DNA from: Mycolicibacterium agri
GTDB lineage: Bacteria; Actinomycetota; Actinomycetes; Mycobacteriales; Mycobacteriaceae
Direction of reading: 5' to 3'
Assembly (NCBI RefSeq): GCF_002553505.1
Contig: NZ_PDCP01000033.1
Location: forward strand, 1-64,000
DNA length: 64,000 nt
Shown here: piece after piece, positions 25,057-33,608 of the stretch
Numbering within the stretch: position 1 is the stretch's first letter
Layout: each line of letters starts with the position of its first letter
Position numbers and translations under genes: made by a program
The notes under the pieces: model-generated
The model's database searches: none
What the model was told of the DNA's origin: nothing
Seen by the model: only the letters and a program-made list of their open reading frames with translations

Positions 25057-25899
25057 TCAGCTCTTCAAGCCCAGCGGACCCGCCAATTCCGTTAGCGTCG
25101 GTAACAAGTCGCCGAGCACCTGGATCGCGACATGGTCGGCGCCGGCTTCCAAGTGCTGGTTGAGCCGGCGGGCGATGTCGTCGGGGGTGCCGTGGGCCAC
25201 CACCGCGTCGATGAGCCGGTCGCTGCCGGGCTTGGCGACGTCCTTCTCGGTGAAGCCGAGCCGCTTCCAGTTGTTCACGTAGTTGCTCAGGCCGAGATAG
25301 AACTCGACCCGTTCGCGCCCGATGCGCCGCGCCTCGTCGGGGTCCGTGCTCAGCACGACCTTGTGTTCGGGAGCCAAAAAGACTGTGGCACCGAGCAATT
25401 CCCGCGCAGTGCCGGTGTGCTCCGGCGTGGTCAGGTAAGGATGGGCGCCCGCGCTGCGTTCAGCGGCCAGCTTCAACACCTTCGGCCCCAGTGCGGCCAG
25501 CACCCGCCTGCTGGTCGGCACCTTGGCCTCGTCGAGCGCGTCCAGATACTCAACGAGAACGTCGTAGGGCTTGCGGTACTCCTGCGTGTGCTCGGGATGA
25601 CCGATGCCGATGCCGAGCAGAAATCGGCCCGGGAAGGCCTTCTCGATGCGGTGGTAGGACTCGGCGACCTCCTCGGCGGGCGCGGTCCAGACGTTGACGA
25701 TGCCGGTCGCGACCTGCAGGGTTTCCGTCGCCTCCAGGATCGGCTCGACGAAGGCCAGGTCGGCCTTGGGGGAGCCGCCAACCCACAGCGCCCCGTAGCC
25801 GAGTTTCTCGATCTCGGCGGCCTCCTCGGGTGTCACGGCCCCGCTGGTCCACACCCCGTAGCGGCCGAGTTCTGGCTTGAGCGCAACAGCGTCAGTCAT
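25057..25899 (-). CDS. LLM-class F420-dependent oxidoreductase (Rv3463-like, copy A)
   Basis: 280 residues. Signature segments are LGYGALWVGGSPKADLAFVE, TGIVNVWTAPAEEVAESYHR, FLLGIGIGHPEHTQEYRKP and AHPYLTTPEHTGTARELLG. It is a close paralog of the next gene upstream: both keep NYVNNWKR and KPGSDRLVDAVVAHGT-type segments, indicating tandem duplication. An Rv3463-type gene stands beside rmlB in M. tuberculosis too. Reaction unknown; F420 use is inferred from the family. Confidence 0.88.
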   Translation of the reverse strand: MTDAVALKPELGRYGVWTSGAVTPEEAAEIEKLGYGALWVGGSPKADLAFVEPILEATETLQVATGIVNVWTAPAEEVAESYHRIEKAFPGRFLLGIGIGHPEHTQEYRKPYDVLVEYLDALDEAKVPTSRRVLAALGPKVLKLAAERSAGAHPYLTTPEHTGTARELLGATVFLAPEHKVVLSTDPDEARRIGRERVEFYLGLSNYVNNWKRLGFTEKDVAKPGSDRLIDAVVAHGTPDDIARRLNQHLEAGADHVAIQVLGDLLPTLTELAGPLGLKS

Positions 25900-25930
25900 G
25901 CGGATCCCCCAGTTGTGCGAATTGTATGAC

Positions 25931-26776
25931 TCACTTCAGGCCTAGCGGCCCGGCGAGTTCGGCAAGTGCATCCACCAGCTTGTCAGGTCCGGTCAACACC
26001 TGCACAGGCACATGGTCGGCGCCCGCGGTGAGATGCTCCTTCAGCCGGGCCGCCACCGCGTCGGTGGTGCCGTGGGCGACCACGGCGTCGACCAGGCGGT
26101 CGCTACCAGGCTTGGCCACATCGGCGTCGCTGAAACCCGACCGCTTCCAGTTGTTCACGTAGTTGGTCAGGTTCAGGTAGATCTCGAGCGCCTTGCGCCC
26201 GACTTCGCGGGCCTTCTCGGCGTCGGTGGTCAGCACGGCCTTGTGCTCGGGTGCCAGGAACGCGTCGGGGCCGATGATCTTTCGCGCCTCGGCGGTGTGC
26301 TCGGGCGTGGTCAGATACGGGTGCGCGCCCGCGGAGCGGTCCGCCGCCAGCTTGAGCACCTTGGGGCCGAGCGCGGCGACCACTCGGCGATCCTTCGGCA
26401 CGCCGTATTCGTCGAGCTTGTCGAGGTAGTCGTTGAGTGCGTCGATCGGCTTGCGGTACTCCGTGACGGCTTCGGGATGACCGACGCCGATGCCGAGCAC
26501 GAAGCGGCCGGGGTAGGCGCCGTCGATCCGGTGATACGACTCGGCGACGGGGCCCGGCTCGGCGGTCCAGATGTTGACGATGCCGGTCGCCAGCTTCAGG
26601 GTGGCGGTCTGCTCGAGAATCGGGTCGACCCACGCCAAGTCGGCCGCGGGGGAGCCGCCCGCCCAGATGGCGCCGTAGCCGAGCGCCTCGATGTCCTTCA
26701 ATTGCTGGGCAGTCAGCCGCTGCCACATGGAGTGATGGCCGAAAACGCCGAAGGTGCCGAACTGAGGTTTCGTCAT
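25931..26776 (-). CDS. LLM-class F420-dependent oxidoreductase (Rv3463-like, copy B)
   Basis: 281 residues, collinear with copy A. It has LGYGAIWAGGSPAADLAWVD, TGIVNIWTAEPGPVAESYHR, FVLGIGVGHPEAVTEYRKP and AHPYLTTPEHTAEARKIIG. The N-terminus (FGTFGVFGHHSMWQRLTAQQ) and C-terminus are the most diverged parts. 31 nt separate it from copy A and 40 nt from the kinase gene upstream, so co-transcription is likely. Confidence 0.88.
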   Translation of the reverse strand: MTKPQFGTFGVFGHHSMWQRLTAQQLKDIEALGYGAIWAGGSPAADLAWVDPILEQTATLKLATGIVNIWTAEPGPVAESYHRIDGAYPGRFVLGIGVGHPEAVTEYRKPIDALNDYLDKLDEYGVPKDRRVVAALGPKVLKLAADRSAGAHPYLTTPEHTAEARKIIGPDAFLAPEHKAVLTTDAEKAREVGRKALEIYLNLTNYVNNWKRSGFSDADVAKPGSDRLVDAVVAHGTTDAVAARLKEHLTAGADHVPVQVLTGPDKLVDALAELAGPLGLK

Positions 26777-26816
26777 GCCTCCTCCAACCTACGGCGCCGC
26801 GGAAGCTATTCCGGCC

Positions 26817-28301
26817 TTACTTGGCTGGTTCAGGCAGCTCCGTCGGGGTGTCTGCGACCGGGGCAGGGGCCACCAGCGGCAGCAGGATGATGAAGCGGGT
26901 GTCGCCTGGCTGCGACTCGACGCGGATGTCGCCTTTGTGCTTCTCGACGATGATGCGACGCGCCAGATCCAGTCCCAGCCCGGTGCCTTGGCCGAACGGC
27001 TTGGTGGTGAAGAACGGCGTGAAGATCCGGCTGAGGTTCTCCTCGGCGACGCCGGGTCCGTCGTCGCCGATCTCGACGCGGATCATGTTGTCGTCCAGGC
27101 GCGCGGTCCGGATCGTCAGCGTGCCGTGGCCGTCCATCGCCTGAATGGCGTTGTGGATGATGTTGCTCCACACTTCGTTCAGATCGCCTGGATAGCAAGC
27201 GATCTCGGGGATCGACTTGTCCAGGTCCTTAACGAGCTTGATGGGCTTGTCGGCGCCGACCTTGTCGCCGAACAACGTCTTGAGCGTGCTGTGCAACAGC
27301 TCGTGGATGTTGGCCACCTGATAGGGCGCCCGGTCCATCTGCGAATACTGCTTGGCCCCGGCGAGCAGGGCGGAGATGCGCTTGCTGGCGTCGGCGATCT
27401 CGTTCATCCGCAGCTCGGTGTCGATGGTGTACTTCAACCAGCCGATGGCGCTCTGCAGCGACGCCGTCGCGTCCACCGCGTCGACCGAGGCCTCGATCCG
27501 TTCCAGCCAGTCGATGTCGAGACCGGCCTCGACGAAGGTCGGTGCGTACTCCCATGCCACGGCGATGCCGTGGTCTTCGAGCCACTCACCGATCTGGTCT
27601 TCGCGGTCGGAGGTCTCCAGAGCCGTGAGTTCCTCGGCCTTGTGCTTGGCGACCTGCTCGGCCACTTCGTCCTGGATGCTGACCAGCGTGCGCAGCGCTT
27701 CGGGGGTGAACTTGCCGTCGGCCACCATCGCGAGCTTGTGCCGCATCTTGCTGACGCCCTCGCGGAGGTCGGCCACCGCGCGTGCGGTCGCGGCCGCCGG
27801 ATTGTTGAGCTGATGGGTCAGCCCCGCGGTGATGGTGCCGAGTGCCAGCAGCTTCTCGCGTTGGCCCAGTACCTGACTCTGCCGCCGGCCGCCGACCCGG
27901 TGGCCCTCGAGCAGATGCACGGCCATCGGGAACTCGGTCTTCATGAAGTCGGCGAACGCGCCGGCGTCCAGCACGAAGAACCGTGACGGCTTGGTCACCC
28001 GGACCGAGGCCTCATAAACCTGTTCCTCGTCGGGGATGTAGGCCGACCAGGCGCCGCAGTACACGCCGCGCTGCGAGGTCCTGTTGGTCTCGATGTCGAC
28101 ACCGCCGGAGCGCTTTGACATCACCAATTCGCCGTCGAGCAGCACGTAGAAGCACGTCGCGGGCTCGCCCTCGATGCACACCGGCCCCGGCTCATACACC
28201 GCGATGTGCCCGTTGTCGCACAGCGTCCGCAGTTGCCGGTCGTCGAGCTTCTCGAAGAGAAACAGCGTCCGCAGCTCGTCAGGCAGGCATTTGTCGCCCA
28301 T
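26817..28301 (-). CDS. Histidine kinase with N-terminal cyclic-nucleotide-binding domain
   Basis: 494 residues from ATG 28301 with AGAAGGAGCGATC upstream. Residues about 10-130 form a cNMP-binding (CRP-like) beta-roll: VYEPGPVCIEGEPATCFYVL, LDGELVMSKR and FVLDAGAFADFM. A coiled linker leads to the H-box with His163 (ITAGLTHQLNNPAAATA). The ATPase part has NEVWSNIIHNAIQAM, GDDGPGVAEEN, FTPFFTTK and GTGLGLDLARRI. No membrane helices. It probably couples second-messenger or redox state to phosphorylation of the receiver protein encoded 24 nt upstream. Confidence 0.9.
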   Translation of the reverse strand: MGDKCLPDELRTLFLFEKLDDRQLRTLCDNGHIAVYEPGPVCIEGEPATCFYVLLDGELVMSKRSGGVDIETNRTSQRGVYCGAWSAYIPDEEQVYEASVRVTKPSRFFVLDAGAFADFMKTEFPMAVHLLEGHRVGGRRQSQVLGQREKLLALGTITAGLTHQLNNPAAATARAVADLREGVSKMRHKLAMVADGKFTPEALRTLVSIQDEVAEQVAKHKAEELTALETSDREDQIGEWLEDHGIAVAWEYAPTFVEAGLDIDWLERIEASVDAVDATASLQSAIGWLKYTIDTELRMNEIADASKRISALLAGAKQYSQMDRAPYQVANIHELLHSTLKTLFGDKVGADKPIKLVKDLDKSIPEIACYPGDLNEVWSNIIHNAIQAMDGHGTLTIRTARLDDNMIRVEIGDDGPGVAEENLSRIFTPFFTTKPFGQGTGLGLDLARRIIVEKHKGDIRVESQPGDTRFIILLPLVAPAPVADTPTELPEPAK

Positions 28302-28325
28302 GATCGCTCCTTCTCTACCGGCGGG

Positions 28326-30017
28326 TCACGACTCCGCCAGATAGCGGTGTACCAACATCACCGCCATCGATCCTTCGCCGACGGCAGCGGCCACGCGTTT
28401 GGCCGAATCGGCCCGTACGTCACCTGCAACAAACACACCCGGCACACTTGTTTCCAAATGATGCGGCGGACGGTCCAGCGTCCAGCCGACGACGTCCTTG
28501 AGGTCGGGCCCGGTCAGGATGAAGCCGTGGTCATCGCGGGCGACGACGCCGTCGAGCCAGTCGGTGCGCGGGGTTGCGCCGATGAAGCAGCACATCCGTG
28601 ACGCGGTGACGGTTTCCCGCTCGCCGGTCTGCCGGTTCTGCAGCACCAGGCCGGTCAGGTGGTCGTCCTGCCCGATGGCCTCGACGACCTCGGTGCACGT
28701 GCGGACGTGGATGTTGTGCTGGCTTTCGATCTGCTGGATCAGGTAGTAGCTCATCGACGCCGCCAGCGACGGACCGCGCACCAGCAGCGTCACCGACTTG
28801 GCTTCGCGGGCCATGAACATGGCGGCCTGCCCGGCCGAGTTCGCGCCGCCGACGATGTAGACGTCCTCGCCTGCGCACTCCGAGGAGTCCGCCACCGACG
28901 CGCCGTAATACACCCCGCGCCCGATGTAGTTGTGCGGGCTGTTGGGGTCGTCCCAACATCCGGACACCTGCAGTTGGCGGTAGTCGACGCCGGTGGCCAA
29001 GATCACCGCCCGCGCGCCGAGCGAGGTGCCGTCGTCGAGCTCGATCGTGCGGGCGGGGCCGTGGATGTCGAGCTTTTCTGCCTTGCGGGTGGTGATGACC
29101 TCAGCGCCGAAACGCTCGGCCTGCCTGCGCGCGGCGGTGGTGAGTTCCGCGCCCGACACCCCGGTGGGAAAGCCGAGATAGTTCTCGATGCGTGAGCTGC
29201 GTCCGGCCTGCCCGCCGGTGGTGGTGCTTTCGATCAGCACGGTCTTCAGGCCCTCGGAGGCGCCGTACACGGCCGCCGCCAGCCCTGCCGGGCCGCCGCC
29301 GATGACGGCCAGGTCGTACATCTCCAGCGAGGGGCTGGTGGACAGGCCCAGCATGTCGGCCAACTCGGTGTTGGTCGGCTGGACCAGCGTTTCGCCGCCC
29401 TCGGTGATGACCACCGGCAGCTGCAGGCCGTCGAGGCCCGCGGCGTCCAGCAGCTGCTTGCCCTTGGCCTCGTCGGCCATGTACGAGCGGAACGAGTGCT
29501 GGTTGCGGGCCAGGAACTGGCGGACCTCCCAAGACCGCGGGTTCCACCGGTGTCCGATGACCTTCGTCATGGGGATCGCCCGGTCGCCCTGCGCGCGCCA
29601 CGACTCCAGCAGCCCGTCGAGGACCGGGTAGAGCTTCTCCTCGGGCGGATCCCACGGCTTGAGCAGGTAGTGGTCGAGGTCGACGACGTTGATCGCGTCG
29701 ATCGCGGCGTGGGTGTCGGCGTAGGCCGTCAGCAGCACCCGCCGGGCCAGCGGATAGATGTCCATGGCCTCTTCGAGGAATTCGATGCCGCTCATGCCGG
29801 GCATCCGGTAGTCGGCGACGAACACCGCGACGGTGTCACCGCGCAGCTTCAGTTCGTTGACGGTTTCGAGCGCGTCTGGCCCGGACTCGGCTCGCACGAT
29901 GCGGTAGCGCCCGCCGTAGTGGCGCCGCAGATCGCGCGCAACCGCTCGGGAAACAGCAGGGTCGTCGTCGACGGACAGGATTACGGGCAAGCGGGGCTGG
30001 TGTTCGAGTCCGGTCAT
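28326..30017 (-). CDS. Receiver domain fused to thioredoxin-reductase-like flavoprotein
   Basis: 563 residues from ATG 30017; a GTG at 30056 would add 13. Residues 10-130 are a response-regulator receiver with Asp69 (VFVADYRMPGMSG), Thr in VLLTAYAD and Lys in YLLKPW. A thioredoxin-like middle part (about 165-235) has no CxxC. From about 240 it is a TrxR-type FAD/NAD(P)H enzyme: LAVIGGGPAGLAAAVYGA, GQAGRSSRIENYLGFPTG, VYIVGGANSAGQAAMF and GVFVAGDVRADSAKRVAAAV. The CATC active-site segment is replaced by YYGASVADSSEC, so the disulfide centre is missing. A phosphorylation-controlled flavoprotein is inferred. Confidence 0.85.
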   Translation of the reverse strand: MTGLEHQPRLPVILSVDDDPAVSRAVARDLRRHYGGRYRIVRAESGPDALETVNELKLRGDTVAVFVADYRMPGMSGIEFLEEAMDIYPLARRVLLTAYADTHAAIDAINVVDLDHYLLKPWDPPEEKLYPVLDGLLESWRAQGDRAIPMTKVIGHRWNPRSWEVRQFLARNQHSFRSYMADEAKGKQLLDAAGLDGLQLPVVITEGGETLVQPTNTELADMLGLSTSPSLEMYDLAVIGGGPAGLAAAVYGASEGLKTVLIESTTTGGQAGRSSRIENYLGFPTGVSGAELTTAARRQAERFGAEVITTRKAEKLDIHGPARTIELDDGTSLGARAVILATGVDYRQLQVSGCWDDPNSPHNYIGRGVYYGASVADSSECAGEDVYIVGGANSAGQAAMFMAREAKSVTLLVRGPSLAASMSYYLIQQIESQHNIHVRTCTEVVEAIGQDDHLTGLVLQNRQTGERETVTASRMCCFIGATPRTDWLDGVVARDDHGFILTGPDLKDVVGWTLDRPPHHLETSVPGVFVAGDVRADSAKRVAAAVGEGSMAVMLVHRYLAES

Positions 30018-30473
30018 CAGATCAAGTATGCGCCCCGTGTCCAGCGGATATGCCACCGAGAGGATGTGGCCGCCGTCTCTTGCCTGTGTGGACGCTGTGC
30101 ACTAAGGCCGCGCACGGGCCGCCAGTGTATGGCCTACGTACGCCAGCGGCTCGATTTGCCGCCGCAGACCATACGTTCGTGGCGCGCTGGGGCGTCGTCG
30201 CGATCAACCGGCCCGACCCCGAGTCGGCGTAAGATGGCACTGCTTGAGGGGTGTGTGCTTGATCGCCCAGCGATTTTGGGACACGGCGTCGAGCAGGTAT
30301 TATTGGTCAACGGTGCGGCATCCGCGCCGGCTCTTGCGTGCCCAGTTCTGGAATTTCTAGCTACCGGCTCACGTTTTGCAGTCGGACGATACTGCGCCAC
30401 CGAAGGAGTTTTGTCGCCGCAAGGCGACGTGGCGCCAACGATCTAGACGGACACGGAGGATCTCCGAAAAGCA
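30018..30473. other. Intergenic region upstream of infA
   Basis: 456 bp between the divergent flavoprotein and infA genes. The infA-side promoter candidate is listed separately (30276-30303). The 5' leader from there is about 160 nt. The left half shows no feature that I can defend; no strong ribosome binding site supports either start of the minus-strand gene. Confidence 0.5.
30276..30303 (+). promoter_or_regulatory. Sigma-A type promoter of infA
   Basis: -35 TTGGGA (30276-30281), 16-nt spacer, -10 TATTAT (30298-30303; 5 of 6 to consensus). It lies 170 nt before the infA ATG and is the best sigma-A match in this gap. Confidence 0.5.
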
Positions 30474-30695
30474 ATGGCCAAGAAAGACGGTGCCATCGAG
30501 GTCGAGGGCCGGGTGGTCGAACCCCTGCCCAATGCGATGTTTCGCATTGAGCTGGAGAACGGGCACAAGGTGCTCGCACACATCAGCGGCAAGATGCGGC
30601 AGCACTACATCCGCATCCTGCCCGAGGACCGTGTCGTGGTGGAGTTGTCTCCTTACGACCTGTCCCGGGGCCGCATCGTTTACCGATACAAGTAA
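30474..30695 (+). CDS. infA: Translation initiation factor IF-1
   Basis: 73 residues, exactly the family length. OB-fold protein that binds the 30S A site with IF-2/IF-3: [57 protein letters not shown] and [13 protein letters not shown]. First gene of the infA-rpmJ-rpsM-rpsK-rpsD-rpoA-rplQ block, in the same order as Rv3462c-Rv3456c. Confidence 0.98.
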
Positions 30696-30731
30696 CCACC
30701 GCGACACAGACAAGGACGGGATCGACAAGCC

Positions 30732-30845
30732 GTGAAGGTGAACCCGAGCGTCAAGCCCATATGCGATAAGTGCAGGGTGATCCGCCGGCATGGGCGGGTC
30801 ATGGTGATCTGCTCTGATCCGCGTCACAAGCAGCGCCAGGGCTGA
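30732..30845 (+). CDS. rpmJ: 50S ribosomal protein L36
   Basis: 37 residues, GTG start, TGA at 30843-30845. The sequence is [20 protein letters not shown], then [16 protein letters not shown]. It is the zinc-binding (C+) form, with Cys11, Cys14, Cys27 and His32 forming the CxxC-C-H site. It lies between infA and rpsM as in other actinobacteria. Confidence 0.97.
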
Positions 30846-30898
30846 CGCGCTAGCTGCCGAAACAACTCAATACCTGAAGACGAAATCCCAGTGCCACT

Positions 30899-30958
30899 GA
30901 GCGGATAGGCCGCTCGACCACGTCCGGTACGGAGGCCGGACCCCTCCACCACGGGTGG
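30899..30958 (+). promoter_or_regulatory. Structured leader between rpmJ and rpsM
   Basis: Three successive perfect hairpins: GAGCGG/CCGCTC (30899-30915), GTCCGG/CCGGAC (30922-30941) and CCACC/GGTGG (30946-30958), followed by GAAGAAGGAAC and the rpsM GTG at 31009. In other bacteria the rpsM operon leader is the binding site for S4-mediated autoregulation; the same role here is inferred. No terminator-like U-run is seen. Confidence 0.4.
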
Positions 30959-31008
30959 CGGGAACGGACTGGGACCAGACCTCCGCATAGAAGAAGGAAC
31001 ACACCCCT

Positions 31009-31383
31009 GTGGCACGTCTAGTGGGCGTCGACCTCCCGCGCGACAAGCGCATGGAGATCGCGCTGACCTACATCTACGGCATCGGCCGTACCCGCTCCAA
31101 GGAGATCCTGAACGCGACCGGCATCAGCCCGGATCAGCGCACCAAGGACCTGACCGACGATCAGCTCGCACAGTTGCGCGACTACATCGAGGGCAACCTC
31201 AAGGTGGAGGGCGATCTGCGCCGTGAGGTGCAGGCCGACATCCGCCGCAAGATCGAGATCGGCTGCTACCAGGGCCTGCGGCACCGCCGTGGCCTGCCGG
31301 TGCGCGGCCAGCGGACCAAGACCAACGCGCGCACCCGCAAGGGACCGAAGCGCACCATCGCAGGTAAGAAGAAGGCCAAGTAA
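31009..31383 (+). CDS. rpsM: 30S ribosomal protein S13
   Basis: 124 residues, GTG start. N-terminal RLVGVDLPRDKRMEIALTYI, helix-two-turn-helix segment YGIGRTRSKEILNATGI, and the basic tail GLPVRGQRTKTNARTRKGPK that contacts tRNA and 16S rRNA in the head. The stop overlaps the rpsK ATG (TAATG), so the two are coupled. Confidence 0.98.
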   Translation: MARLVGVDLPRDKRMEIALTYIYGIGRTRSKEILNATGISPDQRTKDLTDDQLAQLRDYIEGNLKVEGDLRREVQADIRRKIEIGCYQGLRHRRGLPVRGQRTKTNARTRKGPKRTIAGKKKAK

Positions 31384-31799
31384 TGCCACCCGCAAAGAAG
31401 ACTGCCGCAGGCGCGAAGAAGGGCACCAAGACCCGCCGCAGGGAAAAGAAGAACGTTCCGCACGGCGCCGCGCACATCAAGAGCACGTTCAACAACACGA
31501 TCGTGTCGATCACCGACCCGCAGGGCAACGTCATCGCCTGGGCGTCCTCGGGCCACGTCGGCTTCAAGGGCTCACGTAAGTCGACGCCGTTCGCCGCGCA
31601 GCTGGCCGCCGAGAACGCCGCCCGCAAGGCGCAGGAGCACGGCGTCCGCAAGGTCGACGTGTTCGTCAAGGGCCCGGGCTCGGGCCGCGAGACCGCCATC
31701 CGGTCGCTGCAGGCCGCCGGTCTGGAGGTCGGCGCGATTTCCGATGTCACCCCGCAGCCGCACAACGGCTGCCGTCCGCCCAAGCGGCGCCGGGTCTAG
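31383..31799 (+). CDS. rpsK: 30S ribosomal protein S11
   Basis: 138 residues. The core is HIKSTFNNTIVSITDPQGNV, WASSGHVGFKGSRKSTPFAA, FVKGPGSGRETAIRSLQAAG and a C-terminal DVTPQPHNGCRPPKRRRV. The N-terminal 20 residues are Lys/Ala-rich, usual in actinobacteria. It forms part of the 30S platform near the mRNA exit. Confidence 0.98.
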   Translation: MPPAKKTAAGAKKGTKTRRREKKNVPHGAAHIKSTFNNTIVSITDPQGNVIAWASSGHVGFKGSRKSTPFAAQLAAENAARKAQEHGVRKVDVFVKGPGSGRETAIRSLQAAGLEVGAISDVTPQPHNGCRPPKRRRV

Positions 31800-31816
31800 G
31801 GAGGATTGAAGGACTC

Positions 31817-32422
31817 ATGGCTCGTTACACCGGACCCGCAACGCGCAAGTCGCGTCGCCTCGGCGTCGACCTGATCGGCGGCGACCAGGCATTCGAGAAG
31901 CGGCCCTATCCGCCCGGCCAGCACGGCCGCGCGCGCATCAAGGAAAGCGAATACCGCCTGCAGCTGCAGGAGAAGCAGAAGGCGCGCTTCACCTACGGCG
32001 TGATGGAGAAGCAGTTCCGCCGCTACTACGACGAAGCGGTTCGTCAGCCCGGCAAGACCGGCGACAACCTGCTGCGCATCCTGGAGAGCCGGCTGGACAA
32101 CGTCGTGTACCGCGCCGGCCTGGCGCGCACCCGGCGGATGGCCCGCCAGCTGGTCAGCCACGGCCACTTCACCGTCAACGGCGTCAAGGTCGACATCCCG
32201 AGCTACCGGGTGTCGCAGTACGACATCATCGACGTGCGGGAGAAGTCGCTGAACACGCTGCCGTTCCAGATCGCGCGGGAGACCGCAGGTGAGCGGCCGA
32301 TTCCCTCGTGGCTGCAGGTGATCGGGGAACGCCAGCGCATCCTGATTCACCAGCTGCCGGAGCGCGAACAGATCGATGTTCCGCTGTCCGAGCAGCTGAT
32401 CGTCGAGCTTTACTCGAAGTAA
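31817..32422 (+). CDS. rpsD: 30S ribosomal protein S4
   Basis: 201 residues. N-terminal RYTGPATRKSRRLGVDLIGG lacks the four-Cys zinc site, so it is the C-minus form. The S4 RNA-binding domain is RLDNVVYRAGLARTRRMARQ, LVSHGHFTVNGVKVDIPSYR. It is an early 16S rRNA binder and, in enterics, the repressor of its own operon. It follows rpsK by 17 nt. Confidence 0.98.
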   Translation: MARYTGPATRKSRRLGVDLIGGDQAFEKRPYPPGQHGRARIKESEYRLQLQEKQKARFTYGVMEKQFRRYYDEAVRQPGKTGDNLLRILESRLDNVVYRAGLARTRRMARQLVSHGHFTVNGVKVDIPSYRVSQYDIIDVREKSLNTLPFQIARETAGERPIPSWLQVIGERQRILIHQLPEREQIDVPLSEQLIVELYSK

Positions 32423-32496
32423 GACTTCCGCCGTCCGGATGGCGGCGGGATACGTGGCATCAAATAGCGGTTGCCGCGAAGGAGGAAAGAAACGAA

Positions 32497-33549
32497 ATGC
32501 TGATTTCTCAGCGACCCACACTGTCCGAAGAGGTCATTGCCGAGAACCGCTCCCGGTTCGTCATCGAGCCGCTGGAGCCCGGATTCGGTTACACGCTTGG
32601 CAATTCGCTTCGGCGCACGCTGCTGTCGTCGATCCCCGGCGCAGCGGTCACCAGCATCCGCATCGACGGTGTGCTGCACGAGTTCACCACCGTCCCCGGT
32701 GTGAAGGAAGACGTCACCGACATCATCCTGAACCTCAAGGGCCTGGTCGTGTCCTCGGAGGAGGACGAGCCGGTCACCATGTATCTGCGCAAGCAGGGCC
32801 CCGGTTCGGTCACCGCGGGTGACATCGTGCCGCCGGCCGGCGTGACCGTGCACAACCCCGAGATGCACATCGCCACCCTGAACGACAAGGGCAAGCTCGA
32901 GGTCGAGCTCGTCGTCGAGCGCGGCCGCGGCTACGTGCCCGCCGTGCAGAACAAGGCGTCGGGCGCCGAGATCGGCCGTATCCCGGTCGATTCCATCTAC
33001 TCGCCGGTGCTGAAGGTCACCTACAAGGTGGAGGCCACCCGCGTCGAGCAGCGCACCGACTTCGACAAGCTGATCCTCGACGTCGAGACCAAGAACTCGA
33101 TCAGCCCGCGTGACGCGCTGGCGTCGGCCGGTAAGACGCTGGTCGAATTGTTCGGTCTGGCACGGGAACTCAACGTCGAGGCCGAGGGCATCGAGATCGG
33201 CCCGTCGCCCGCCGAGGCCGACCACATCGCGTCGTTCGCGTTGCCGATCGACGACCTGGACCTCACGGTGCGGTCGTACAACTGCCTCAAGCGCGAGGGT
33301 GTGCACACGGTGGGCGAGCTTGTCGCCCGCACGGAGTCCGATCTGCTGGACATCCGCAACTTCGGTCAGAAGTCCATCGACGAGGTCAAGATCAAGCTGC
33401 ACCAGCTGGGTCTGTCGCTGAAGGACAGCCCTGCCACGTTTGATCCGTCCGAGGTGGCCGGCTACGACGTCGCCACCGGAACGTGGAACAGCGACGCGAG
33501 CTACGACTCGGACAACGACCAGGACTACGCCGAAACCGAACAGCTCTAA
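32497..33549 (+). CDS. rpoA: DNA-directed RNA polymerase subunit alpha
   Basis: 350 residues from ATG 32497, with AAGGAGGAAAG upstream. The N-terminal dimerisation domain has ENRSRFVIEPLEPGFGYTLG and NSLRRTLLSSIPGAAVTSI. The C-terminal domain has LDLTVRSYNCLKREGVHTVG and IRNFGQKSIDEVKIKLHQLG, with the usual UP-element-contact residues, followed by an acidic tail (SYDSDNDQDYAETEQL) common in mycobacteria. Confidence 0.99.
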   Translation: MLISQRPTLSEEVIAENRSRFVIEPLEPGFGYTLGNSLRRTLLSSIPGAAVTSIRIDGVLHEFTTVPGVKEDVTDIILNLKGLVVSSEEDEPVTMYLRKQGPGSVTAGDIVPPAGVTVHNPEMHIATLNDKGKLEVELVVERGRGYVPAVQNKASGAEIGRIPVDSIYSPVLKVTYKVEATRVEQRTDFDKLILDVETKNSISPRDALASAGKTLVELFGLARELNVEAEGIEIGPSPAEADHIASFALPIDDLDLTVRSYNCLKREGVHTVGELVARTESDLLDIRNFGQKSIDEVKIKLHQLGLSLKDSPATFDPSEVAGYDVATGTWNSDASYDSDNDQDYAETEQL

Positions 33550-33608
33550 GAACAACCGTCCCGGTCCTACCTGATACGGGGACCGGCCCCATTTAGGAGA
33601 TAGTCGCA

